A stretch of 64,000 nt of DNA from Isoetes taiwanensis (taxonomy: Eukaryota > Streptophyta > Lycopodiopsida > Isoetales > Isoetaceae). Of this stretch, positions 52,792-63,759 are shown piece by piece (positions within the stretch are counted from its first letter, which is position 1; every line of letters starts with the position of its first letter). The position numbers and the translations under genes are program-made. The notes below the pieces were generated by a model. It was not told the DNA's origin. It did not search any database and saw only the letters and a list, made by a program, of their open reading frames with translations. Where the stretch lies: the NCBI GenBank assembly GCA_021234155.1, contig JAJEKV010000063.1, positions 1 through 64,000 of the forward strand, written 5' to 3'.

Positions 52792-55010
52792 ATGGATGTA
52801 AATATGAACATGCATTTCAATCTCTTTGAAGCAGATGAAAATATCTCTGCTTTTTATTCGACAGACACCAGCGACTCCGAGAAAAAGGTAAGGCCAATTT
52901 TGTTGTGATAAAGTTCTTAAATCTGTATGGTAGTAATTCGTTTGCTTTTCCTTTTGTTCTTAATAAGATATGCTGATTGCTAGATATTTGATTACTTTTC
53001 CCTTTGTTTATAGCAGGATATGCAAATTGAAAACTCTGAGGCAGAGTTCCACGTTTACAGAGGGTTATCCAATGAAGGAAGGGATCCGACAACTCTGAAT
53101 TGGGATGAGTGCACCAGAGCTTATTTTTTGAGTGTATGGAGCTCTGGATTAAAGGAAAAAAAGATCGAACTTTACACAATTCGTCCTGATTTTGCAAAGG
53201 ACTTGCATGACATGGTAAAGAGAATTTATCAGTATGGAGTAAAAAATAAGGAAGTGAGAACAAATTTTGCAAGGGCATTTGCATGGCAGCATAGAAGTGG
53301 GGCTACTTTAAACCCTGAGCAATACAAAGTTAACTGGGCATACTTTTCTTGGTGGTCACTGCAAATTTCCAAGAGGAATAACCAAACTAGGAGTGATGTG
53401 CAGGAGAAGAGTTTGACACATATAGCCAAATCTATATCTCATTTGAACGTATACAGAAGCATGTGAGTCATGAGCTTGTTTGTTCGAAACAACAGGGGCA
53501 TGAAAAAGAAATGCAGTTGATTCAAAATAAGGGACTTTTACTTAGTTATGATGCCTGTGCTGCTTCAATATGTGAGGATATAAAGACAGTGAAACAAAAG
53601 TTTGAGGATCTAGCTACAGTGTGTCCAGATGAAGATATAGCCCTCCAATAATTGAAAGATGAAGGAAAAAGATTAGGGATTTCCTTGCTTGCCACACTGA
53701 AAAAAAAAAAAAGATCAAGATGATAAGAGATTGCAATTGGAAAATGAAATAGACAGGTTAAATATGCAATGTTATATATGCAAAATTGCACTTCCTGCCG
53801 ATTTGTATTTGGAGTTGGGATACTCAAATTACGTGGCAGATCAGGTTAAAAAAATTGATGCTATCGGCAGTGGTAGTAAGCAAGCATGTAAAGACAATGA
53901 AGATGAAGATTCCACTTATTGTCTTCCTCAACAAGTGAGGAGAGCACCTCATACCGATCAATGCAAAAAAAAAAAAAAAAAAAGATAATATGTTTGTCTC
54001 TTTGTTTGTTAATTTTGAAATTGCTAGTAATTTCTAAAGTTAAAGCTAGGAAGGGATCGAGAAGGGCCACAAGAAGTGTTTCCTGCAGGTTTTAAAGATG
54101 TTTAGACCTCTGCCAATGGTATGCATTCTTATTCAGACCTCCATTGCATGATTCATGCTTGAATAGCCATTTGCAATGAAGCAAACATTTTCTTAAGTAC
54201 TTGAATTGTATACTTTGTTGTAGCCCAAGATAGTCAAGCACAAGAAGAAGCTGAGGCGGATGGTAGAGTACCTCAAGAAGAGCCTATTGCAGTAGATGAA
54301 GCAGCAACCAAACACATCAAATTGGGAAGAAAGAGAGTGCCTATTAAATGCTTCAAACCTCCTTCTCCACAATCTGAACTAAATAAAAGAAAGATTGCAA
54401 AGGGCAAACCCATGAGGAAGAGTGAGAAACTGACATAAATTTACAGCAGAAATGATGCTGCTCCATTTGAACTAGATGCCGAAGATCTAAAGGATGATCA
54501 CCACGATGCTGCGCCTGAACCAGTGGAATATCCTAAATCTATTGCATCAGATAATCCTTCTAAAAGTAGTTAATAGTTTTATCATTTCAAATGAATGGAG
54601 AGCTAACATCAATGTTATTTGTAGGAGCTAGTTTTAATCAAAGAGTTGAGTCTTGGAATTCTAGCCAAAAAGTCGAATCTTGGAACTCCAATCAAATCCA
54701 AAATTTGTGGTACCCCTCTTCCAGCATGATTCCAGTTTCATAATAAAGCTTATTTCTGTCAACTTGTTGAACCTGTACTGAACTTGCATGATACCATTCC
54801 CTCCATAGCGCAGCTTGTACAAAAGTCTCCTTCACATTCAACTGATAATGCAAAACAACTTGCAACAACGCATGAGAGAGTGAAGACCTTTCGAATGAAG
54901 TTAACACTAAGATTAGAGGCATTGATTCAGACAGTAACACTGACTTGGATGAGAACATGACATTGCAACAGTTCAGAGCTAGAAGAAGCCTTGTGAGAAG
55001 CAATTACCTT
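52792..55010 (+). pseudogene. Unidentified multi-exon locus, probably a decaying host gene
   Basis: Exon 1 (52792-52887) starts MDVNMNMHFNLFEADENISA and ends at GAAAAAG/GTAAGG. Exon 2 starts after TATAGCAG at 53017. The junction is phase 0 and the joined frame stays open to about 53400: EFHVYRGLSNEGRDPTTLNW, FAKDLHDMVKRIYQYGVKNK and NFARAFAWQHRSGATLNPEQ. After a frameshift it continues EEFDTYSQIYISFERIQKHV and a coiled-coil-like lysine/glutamate region to TAA 53649-53651. Beyond that stop an A-run frameshift leads to RLQLENEIDRLNMQCYICKI. A basic, proline-rich part follows at 54222-54574 (KHIKLGRKRVPIKCFKPPSP), with a TAA near 54435, and an acidic tail near 54890-54995. I recognise no family. 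The clean intron speaks for a host gene, the stops for decay. Confidence 0.5.
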
Positions 55011-55019
55011 TTAGATATA

Positions 55020-56190
55020 TTTTTTTTATCTCAGGATAACTATCCGTTTTCTATCTCCTGTATATTTGTTTTGGAAGTTTAAGCATCCATAGATTGTTTT
55101 TCAAGTTCAAGTTTGAAAATCTGAAGCCAAGATGGGCACCTATATTAAAGATCTATGTTTTGTATGCATTGCATGATCATCTCACAAATGTGAATTTTTG
55201 AAATATATGAAACACACAAAGTTCAAAAGGGCAGAAAAAACACTCTGCCATATATCTGAATGCATCAATTGTACCCCAACTAAAAATTATTGAGATGCAA
55301 AATCGGATAATTCAAGTAGTCTTTACAGACAAACTAGCATGGAGCTACAACATAGGTCGCCTAAGACTGACTATCTGATCCATCTTCTGCCAGCATCATT
55401 ATTTTTTCGAAATAATTTATCCGAAGTCATCATTATTTATCTGAGATAACAGATCGCATGCCTAGAACCAACAACCACTATGTTGTTATTGTGATCAAAT
55501 ATTCATTTCCAGCAAGCATTCTTTCCTAAAATTTCAAGATAAGCATTAGCTAACCAAGTTAAAATACTCTGTATATGCCAACTAAAGGTCAGACAGAAAC
55601 CACATAATACATGGTTTGTCTTGCTAGACATGCCCAGATCATAGCTTCTCGTTTTAGACATTCAGAGAATGGTTCAACAATGCATACCTACGGTGCTTTC
55701 CATGTCTTCAATGCTTTTACAACATTAGTCGCACCTTTGTTCTACATCTGCAGATTTTCAAAACATATAGTGGTTAACAAATGCAATGCAATTTACTGCA
55801 ACGGGCTACGAGGAAGTGAAGCACAAAACTGGGCAAAGTGAAGCATTACTATATTGCATTACCTGCACAGCGACCACAAGATGTCCTAAATGTCTATAGT
55901 GACAGACTATCATGCCTCTGGACTGCTACACCAATATGTTATGCTGATTTCCAAGCTATAATTCAAAGCTGATATAGAGGCAGCACAAGCAACAATACAC
56001 AGACCAACCTAGAGTAAGCATCCAACCAAGCCCATCTTATGAAAGCTGCAAATTGTTCCAATTACAAAATAGATGCATGCTACAAAGACTGAAGCACAAA
56101 CAAAGAAATTGTAAATAATTTACATTAAATTACACTGACTGATATTATGATACAAGTATTCTGATATATAATGCAAATGGAAACATGTGT
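55020..56190. other. Intergenic, nothing recognised
   Basis: AT-rich with only short frames, and no repeat or domain text that I can support on either strand. Confidence 0.5.
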
Positions 56191-56199
56191 TCTCTCTTA

Positions 56200-56832
56200 T
56201 CACATTTTTCCACGTCTTGAAGTCTTCCTGGCCACAACTATTTTCCTGGCTACTACCTTCTTCCTCACAACATGGAGGATGTTCTTTTTCTTTTGAAGGA
56301 TTTTCTTGCTTGATTTTGACTTACCAATGGCCAATGTTTCTGAGTCTGGTAATGGCAAGCAATCAATTAAATGGTCATGTCCCTCCAATTGCAAGTCATA
56401 CACATTGCTACTTGCTACTTGAATGAGCTCTACTTTTGCACAAATTACGAGATGTGAATAACAATTTACGTTAGGCATATCACTGAGCAACTCATATTTG
56501 CCATCTCCAATGGATTTGTAGTATTTTCCTGTCAGGATGACCTCTTATTTGCTGAATTTACAGCCCTATTCATCTCTAAATGCATTCTCAACCACATGTC
56601 TAGGTTCTGTATATTTGATTATCCAAAATTCAACATTCTCTTCATTGCCGACCTCTGCATTGATGACAAAATTGTCATCTACTTCCACCATTTCTGCCGT
56701 CCATTGGTTATCTCCCTCGTATTGCACATGAATTTTAGGTGTATGCTTCTCCATAATCAGGGGCTTCAACTCAGAGTATGTATAGCGTCCTTGCTGCCAT
56801 ATTTTAACAGCATGGAAGAACAATTTGCTCAT
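56200..56832 (-). pseudogene. Unidentified protein-coding locus with two in-frame stops
   Basis: Minus frame 56832-56566: MEKHTPKIHVQYEGDNQW, then EVGNEENVEFWIIKYTEPRH, VVENAFRDE and a TAG. The same frame continues GCKFSK, TAA, then EVILTGKYYKSIGDGKYELL and NCYSHLVICAKVELIQVASS, ending in a strongly basic tail (RKKVVARKIVVARKTSRRGK). It is one frame of about 210 codons broken only by the two stops, with no frameshift. The aromatic-rich middle suggests a small beta-rich domain, and the tail a nuclear or nucleic-acid-binding role; both are inference. I do not recognise the family. It lies downstream of, and convergent with, the locus at 52792-55010. Confidence 0.45.
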
Positions 56833-56879
56833 AATGCATATCTAGCTAACATCTTGCTCAAAGTGTGTGCATGAGCCAA

Positions 56880-59320
56880 CCTCTTGAAGACAAAAAGCAT
56901 TGAAGACCTTTAGGAATAAGCAAGTTTGAAGAACCAAGCAAGGACTCTTGATTGAGCATCATGAGATGACCTCGGATCAAAATTATGCCTATGGAGATTC
57001 AAAGTCAACACTTGAAGATCCCTTCACAAGTTAAAGTTTGGAAGACCCCTCAAGATTCTTTGGTATATGGCTAGTTCCAAGTCATTTTGGCATGAGTTCT
57101 ATTTTCCAAGGTTTCTTTCATAATCCTACTACCTTGATCCCATCCATGAAACACCCTGCATGCTTCACAATTCACATCGCCGTGTTTCATCATCATGTTC
57201 CCTAGCCAAAGTTGGTAAAGAGTCTTTTTTCTAGTCAAGATACATCACACATCCATCATACATCAACCACCTTGAGAAAATGCAAAAAATTCCACCAAAT
57301 TTGGCTATTCCCATGGTCTAAGACCATTTTCTCTCTCCAAAAAAAAGCTAGGGAAAGAAAGTGCACATTTTCTTCAAACAAGTGTGGAAGAGCAAATTTT
57401 CTAAGTCATTGCATAAAAGTTCTAATGGTATGTGCACAAATGCCAAATTTGATGCCAAATTATCCACATCATCTTCAAAAATGTCAAACACCATCCACAT
57501 CATCATCCAAGTACTTCCATGTCATCATGCACATGTCATCCACATCATCACCACTTCACAAAAAGTTTTGACTAGAAAAAAGTCATTTTGCCACCTTGCT
57601 TGATACATCATCACTTCATAATGCCATGTCACCATCCATTTGCCACAACACTCCACAAACTTGCCACCTCATCAAATTTAGCCTTTTTTAAGCCAAAAAT
57701 CAAGATGTTCATTTTTGCAAAAAGATTTTCCCATCTTGTAGAGCATCAAAAAAGATTCCTTGTGGAAAAAGGAATTTTTGAAAAAGACCTTATTATGATC
57801 TCTTTTTTCCATTTCCTGGGATTCGTGCCAAATTTGAAAAAATAAAAAATTTTCCTATCTAAACCCCTGCCTAGTCTCTCCTCCCATCCAATAACCCCCT
57901 GCCACATGGTGCCTTTGGGTGTGTGGGGTGGCAGCGGGCCAGGACCCACGTGGAGGACAACACGTCAATTTTAATAATCTTCGTGGATCCTTTCTTATAT
58001 ACCCAGGCTTCTTTTTTGCTAAATTCCTGTGAGATATATCTCGCAAATTCTCAAGAACCCTAAAAATAGTTCAAGGCCAAGATTCGAAAATCAACCATAT
58101 TTAAACTGCTCAATCATGACTCTATCAGCCCGAATTGCCTCTGTTCACATCAAGAAACATGTATCCATGCAAAAAAACAGAGAATTTGTTTGAATTTGCC
58201 AAGAACCGAATGAAACAGGGGATTTCAATAAAGGGGCTTTTTGTTACAGAAGAATCGTGGGCTTGCATGCAACATGACTGACGTCTGAAGCATCTATTAG
58301 CGCCGGATTACTGACTATTCAAAGTGTTTGACCTTCCTTGCTTCATAATTCATGAGAGTTTTGATGCAAACTATGATTATTTGACTTGATTATATGAATT
58401 TTGATCATGTATCCAAGATCCAGAGCTTGGGAAATATTATATAACTTTTATATGATGTCTAAGAAAGAGAAAATCGGAGCTTGGTAAGAAATTGTGTTCT
58501 TAAGTTCAAATTTATTTGATTTAAGATAGCATTGCACTTTTCAAAAAAATTCTTCAAAAATTTAGTCCCCACTAGAGATTCTTGTGTCAAGTGTAGTATT
58601 TAGCACCCTTGCTATTCTAAGTTCTCTTGCATAAAATAAAACATTTACAAGTCCATCAAGTTATGCCACATAAGTCATCTTTTCACAACAAGGTTATCCC
58701 AAAATAAATATTCTATGGCTGTTCAGTTGATGCTTGCAAGCTAAGGGAATGTTATGATCCACATTAGTTGATAAAACCCACTAAAGATAGCTTGAGCAAA
58801 GTGGGTATGTCAGAATAGAAATTGATCTCTCGAGTCAAAGGTGTGAAAGATCCAAACGAAAAACCACATGCACAACGTCTATAGAGTTGTCAGAGGCTAC
58901 ACAAATTTACAAAAGTTCAAAAAGATCCATGAATTACTATCTGCAGAAATTAGCTCTCTGTCATGGCTATTGACTTTATCTTGACTCGGTCAGAACTGTC
59001 CTTTTCGAGCAATTCTCCCTGGAGATTTGAGCTTGACTTTTGCAGGTGGTAATCTTGCACAGTTAAGGAACTCCAGGAATTGGTTTCCAACTAAAACTCA
59101 TTTCCACAACTGTTTGGCATCGATTTTACTAAGACTACTATTTTTCTATTTTGGGAAGGCAGTGCTAACTTGATATTTGAGCTTTATTTTAGCAATTTCT
59201 TGGCATAGAGTGGTTGCCTCAAGCAACCTTGAGGTCCTGTACCAATGAGGTTGAAGGTTTGCCGGGAACACCTTCAACATTTTGGAGGTCCTACCGAGAT
59301 CCTACGTGGATTTTAGGGAA
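56880..59320 (+). repeat. Possible LTR/leader region upstream of a gypsy-like gag
   Basis: This 2.4-kb stretch precedes a gag ORF and lacks coding of its own. It holds repeated CCACATCATC words (57470-57600), a GC-richer patch with a TATA-like TTCTTATATACCCAGG (about 57992-58008), and leader-like AT-rich sequence. I could not find matching direct repeats in the window or a sure primer-binding site, so the LTR limits are unknown. Confidence 0.35.
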
Positions 59321-59323
59321 CTC

Positions 59324-60738
59324 ATGGCTCCAAGGAGAAGCAATGAAAGTGCTGATCATACTCACACTGAACCACAAGAGAATACTGAAGCTCCTGCTAT
59401 AGAACATGGATCCGCCATTCAAGATAATGTAGGTATGCATTGTAACTACTTTGAGCTTAATGTACCTACTCCTCCTCCTAATTTTGATCCAAGTATCAAT
59501 GCTAACAACTTTTTAAAGACCTTTGATGAATATTATCAAGAGTATAGCTGCAAGAAAGGCTCCAGATCTTCAGAATTCAAAAAATGCTTCAAAAATGATG
59601 AGGTAAGAGCATGGTTGGATTATGTGACCAGGACAGGTGTCAACACTTGGAAGGACATTGTGAAGCGATTCCTAGAGAGGTTTGGTAAGCTTGTTGAACC
59701 TCAATATCTGATTTTTGAATTACAAACTTTTCACATCAAACACGGTGAGACTGTTCACCAATATGTTGAAAGATTTCATGCCTTGTCAAGTAAATCGTGT
59801 GCCTAATTACACTTTACATCTTGTGGCATGCTTTATAAGAGGACTACGCAGCAGGCCGAGAGTACAAAGGAAGATGTTCAAATTGCAAAAGCAAGAAGGC
59901 TTTGACACTATACAACAAAGCTTTCATCAAGGCTATTGAAATTGCTAATATGTTTTTGTATCTCCCTGATGATGTGCAACTGTCTAATGATCCTTTTTTT
60001 TTTCAGATTATGAACCAGTATACATGGGCCTTGGTCCTGTACTAGTATATGCTATCCAAAAAGAAAAGAAGAAGCAAAAAATGGAAGATTCAACTAGTCA
60101 TAGATCTGATGTCAGCGCTGAGATCACAAAAGTATCTGAAGCCTTATTTAGTATCTGAAGCCTTACTTGAAGTTACAAAGCAACTTCAAGAAATGAAAGC
60201 CTCTAAGCCTGAGAGAAAAATCTACTCTCCTTGTGCACACTTCTCAAGAGACACTCATTCTTCTGATTACTGTTGGTACATGCCATGTACCAAATGTGGT
60301 AAAAGGGGACATTTTGGCAAAGAGTGTCCAGTTTGTGCTTTCTACAAAGCTATTGGCCATTATGAAGATAGATGTAGTGTAACAGACTATTTTGCAAGGC
60401 AAGAAGTGGCAAAGACTGCCGAGCCAACTGCACCAATCAGATTTGCTGCTGAGCCCACTTCCTCAGTCAAATTTGCTACTGATCCAAGTGCCTCAATTAG
60501 ATTTATGCGGATTTCAGAAGAACAAGAAGAGATTATGGCTATACACATGAGAGCCATGCAAAATACAAGAGAGAGGAAGGTGGCACAAACTAGTGTGGAA
60601 GCAAATACATCCAAAGCCAAACCAAATGAAATCAATCAGCTTGTACCCCTTCCTCCTCATCAAAAATATACCAAGAAGGAGAAAGAGAATGATGATTTTG
60701 AGTGTTTGATGAAAAATGCTAAAGTAAGTGTTTATTAA
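59324..60738 (+). pseudogene. Gypsy-like gag with CCHC zinc knuckle
   Basis: Gag forms the retrotransposon particle. The ATG at 59324 opens MAPRRSNESADHTHTEPQEN. The retrotransposon gag core follows (NFDPSINANNFLKTFDEYYQ, VRAWLDYVTRTGVNTWKDIV, FLERFGKLVEPQYLIFELQT, HIKHGETVHQYVERFHAL) up to TAA at 59804-59806. After a frameshift it goes on VACFIRGLRSRPRVQ, and from about 60049 the third piece carries CTKCGKRGHFGKEC (C-X2-C-X4-H-X4-C, about 60289-60330) and CAFYKAIGHYEDRC, a second knuckle-like C/H group. The sequence breaks at about 60738 into an antisense LINE end, so protease and the rest of pol are missing. Confidence 0.78.
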
Positions 60739-60960
60739 TCCCATGTAAACATTATAAGATGTACAAATCTCATCTAGTTGTGCAAGCACAAGACAACGCT
60801 CCCGAAGCACAAGCCTGAAGCATTATGTGCTCACTCGAGCATAGGAGAAAAATGATAAGAATTAATTTGAAGATACTGAATCCAAATACGATCTATCACT
60901 TCCTCCCTGAGGGAGGAAGAATTGTAAGCCATCAGTATCTTAGTCTGGTCTACAACAATG
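60739..60960 (-). mobile_element. Antisense L1 3' UTR fragment
   Basis: Shares, on the minus strand, the tail region of the 33123-36850 L1. Matching words are ACAAATCTCATCTA/ACATGTCTCATCTA, GCAAGCACAAG..., and ATGATAAGAATTAATT/ATGATAAGAATCAATT in the same order. Only about 200 bp is present and the terminal A run is missing, so it is a truncated or recombined copy. Confidence 0.6.
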
Positions 60961-62065
60961 ACTCTACAAAGAGGTGAACTTGTTTTTTGTCCTTTAAATA
61001 AAAAGACACTCTAAAAAAGAATGTAATATACGTGGCATCATATAATTGAAGAATGTCATAAATTTAGGTACCTCACATTTACGCCGTATTAAAGCGAACC
61101 CAATTCTACAATCCATGACCAGAGGCTAGGCGAGATTCGTAGCATGTGCCATATGGCATGATCTGAAAGCAAACAAGAGTCTATTTTGTGCCGACATGCA
61201 TTAGTGCGGAGGCGTGGCTGACATGCCAGAATATCCTGAGTAAACATTCTTAAAACGTGAAGTTTGCATTAAATTCTATTCTGGTGTTCTGGCTGCTCCA
61301 GCTATGGACATGGTGCCCTGCTCTAGTTGTGGCGCCTCAGTTCCAGTTGTGACACACTGCTTCTACAATGGGGATGCTATGGTTGTAAATCGATATTTTC
61401 TTTGGCTTATTTTATGGTATTTTTGGTCGGAGATATTGTTCTTAATAGCAGATCTTGTTCTTGTCATTTCCTATTTTATATGTAGTCTTAATGCTTTATT
61501 TCTTGCTCCTTGAAGACGATTTGTGCAGTAGCCATTGAAGCATTTTTTTGCAAGGCACAGGGAACACTAGTTTGTTGGACGAAAAAACGCGAATCAAATC
61601 AGGAAACCACGATATCCCTCATCGTAATACTATGGCGCTTTTAAAAGTAGGCATAGTATGGTTTATAGAAGGTTGTGGAAAAAATACAAGGTTATACTAT
61701 CAGCATGTTGCTTTGTTATGTTCCCATTGCCTGTCAGTGAAAGCCCAGGAAATCATAGAGCAACCTTCCCAAGCTATCTTCTCTCGTTCCACAGACTATT
61801 CCTACTTCATCTATAAATATTATGCTTAAAGTAAAAAGCTCCATTTTGCCCGCTGACAATACTGTAGTACTTAAAATGGGAATGTTCAAACTGGCAACAC
61901 GACCTTCATGGGATGAATTCCTATTTCTGTTTTGGGTTATCATTCTGTCCTTGTAAAATTTCGGCAAAACTAATCCTTAGCATTATCCATAGTTTTTGGA
62001 TCGGCTTCCCAAGCTCGCTGTAGATGCTCTGAAGCTTTTTTGGAAGGAATCTGTTGCTGGATCTC
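60961..62065. other. Intergenic, nothing recognised
   Basis: Frames such as 61304-61513 and 61548-61829 show no motif. No repeats of note. Confidence 0.5.
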
Positions 62066-62084
62066 TGGTCTCACGGGGTAGTTA

Positions 62085-62240
62085 AAATGCAAGTAAAATT
62101 TTTCGAATGCAAGTAAGAATCCAGAATGCAAATAAATTCTCAGAATGCAAGTAAAATCCACATAATGCAAGTGAATTCTAGAATGCCAAATAGAATGCAA
62201 GTGAATTCTAGAATGTCAAATAAAAAACTTAGAATGCAAG
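62085..62240 (+). repeat. GAATGCAAGTAAAATTC-type minisatellite, left part
   Basis: AGAATGCAAGTRAATTCTAG-like units recur about eight times with spacing of 18-24 bp and variation in the A/T part. The same unit reappears at 63248-63300 on the far side of an L1 insertion. Confidence 0.75.
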
Positions 62241-62355
62241 CAAGGAGAACATTCCGGGAAAGAAGATATGACACATAACAGGATCTTACTAGCTCAAACA
62301 CCAGAATAGACTCTAACCAAACTTTACGTATACTAGAATTTCACTCCAGTTTCAA

Positions 62356-63115
62356 TTTTTTTTTTGTTGAAGGACGTCAGACTTTATTCAATCAAAGAGT
62401 CAAATACAAGTATAAATGCAGAGACAGGAATAAAATCTCAGCGGATAAGCAGAGACCCACCGAGTGAAGCAACCTGCCTAAGCATAAGAGTGCACATCCA
62501 AAAACTCCTCAAAAATCAATCGCCTCTTGCGAGGGGCAAGTGAAGAACAATGATACGACTTTACAATGTAACCTTGAGCTTCTTGGAGAACACGATTATC
62601 TGCCACATCCAGACCTTTGAAGATTACCAATCTTCGTCTTTTCCAGATAGTCCAAAGCAACCATCCTGCTGCTAGATGAAAAGCCTGGCCTTGTAACTCT
62701 GTCCAGGTACTTGGGTAAATTGCCAAAAGCAGTTGTTGACTTGTTAGTGAAACCTGAAAAAGGGAAAACAACCAGTCCCATACCTGTCTAAGGTGTTCAC
62801 ACATGAAAAAGCAATGCTCAATGGTCTCAGATCCACGCTTGCATACTGGACACTGATTTGATATTCTAGGGTTAAACTTATGGACAAGCACATTAACCCG
62901 CAGACACCTATGAAGAATCTGCCACCAAAGAACTGCCACTTTAGGATGAAGTAGCTTGTCCCATGCCCAAGACCACACCTTCTGCCATTGAAGAGGAGGA
63001 AGTTGAAGAGACCACTTATTAGACGGAGGAAGAATATCAGTATCAAGCAACAACTGATACATAGAGTTCACAAGTTTGCATAGAGTTCACAACTGATACA
63101 TAGAGTTCAATTTTG
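62356..63115 (-). mobile_element. 5'-truncated antisense L1
   Basis: The minus strand ends TCTGACGTCCTTCAAC followed by ten A. Only the C-terminal coding part and 3' UTR are present (about 0.75 kb). Around the 5' end (63047-63112) the words CAACTGATACATAGAGTTCA and CATAGAGTTCACAA are repeated, a local duplication at the junction. No certain target-site duplication was found. Confidence 0.75.
62478..63071 (-). CDS. L1 ORF2 C-terminal zinc region, open 197-codon frame
   Basis: The frame is the C-terminus of LINE ORF2, kept open in a truncated copy. It shows WDKLLHPKVAVLWWQILHRC, then CPVC...ETIEHCFFMC, which forms the C-X2-C / H-X4-C group of the zf-RVT domain. It continues FHLAAGWLLWTIWKRRR, shared with the L1 copies at 33.9 kb and 38.8 kb. 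It ends FLDVHSYA at the stop. It carries no RT, so it is not expected to act alone. The first codons may come from flanking sequence. Confidence 0.7.
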   Translation of the reverse strand: MNSMYQLLLDTDILPPSNKWSLQLPPLQWQKVWSWAWDKLLHPKVAVLWWQILHRCLRVNVLVHKFNPRISNQCPVCKRGSETIEHCFFMCEHLRQVWDWLFSLFQVSLTSQQLLLAIYPSTWTELQGQAFHLAAGWLLWTIWKRRRLVIFKGLDVADNRVLQEAQGYIVKSYHCSSLAPRKRRLIFEEFLDVHSYA

Positions 63116-63239
63116 TTGCGGCTTGCCAATGGGCGTCAATACGGAGGCATGCCTGACACAGCAGAATTGAAACTAGAATGAAATTCTTGTTACATGTAGG
63201 AGCAATTCTGTGAATCTCCAGGTAACAAACAGTTCGAGG

Positions 63240-63305
63240 TAACAAAGCAAGAATGCAAGTAAAAATTGCCAAAATAGCAAGAATGCGAGTAAAAATCTGG
63301 AACAG
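63240..63305 (+). repeat. GAATGCAAGTAAAAATT-type minisatellite, right part
   Basis: Two or three units (AGCAAGAATGCAAGTAAAAA and AGCAAGAATGCGAGTAAAAA) like those at 62085-62240. Confidence 0.65.
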
Positions 63306-63759
63306 AAAGATTAGTGGCATTCAGGTCTAGAACTGTGTCCACATGGTGAGATAGGATTCGCGGTAGGAGCAAACTTTAAGTACGTCATTTTTTAGTAGTC
63401 CTCGCCAACAGACGAGGGGGCAACCTAAAAAATGGACCATTTCAAGTGGACCTTCTTGGTTAAAAGTGGCATTGCTCTAGAACAAGGCGGCAGCGGAATA
63501 GAAGATAGAAAATGGGCACTCTGCTAGCTCACATCTTTGCAGGGCCGCTGTGGGTCCTCGTCGGACTATGGCACCTCTGTGGATCCATAAGCAACTCAAA
63601 GCAAAAACTAGAACTCCAAGAATTGCCAAAATTCAGGGTACATTCACTCTCTTTCCCCAACTATTTATAGATCCTTCTAATAATATGTACAACCAAAGAA
63701 AGATGAGTTTCTGTTACAACATCATTCCATTATGGTAGAATATTATCATGATTCTAACA
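63306..63759 (-). repeat. 3' LTR of a minus-strand copia element (lower end undefined)
   Basis: On the minus strand TGTTAGAATCATG begins at 63759, directly after the purine tract AGAAAGGGGGAC. A TATA box CTATAAATAG lies at 63670-63661. The far end could not be placed; I extend it only as far as the sequence looks LTR-like. The 5' LTR would lie beyond the window. Confidence 0.6.

Noticed and set aside
57212-57603. Overlapping plus-strand frames of 119 and 80 codons
   Set aside because: Composition is driven by CCACATCATC repeats; two frames are open at once and neither shows a domain.
62340-63120. TTCAATTTT on both sides of the truncated L1 as its target duplication
   Set aside because: The match is short, A/T-only in part, and merges with the T run, so it is not reliable.
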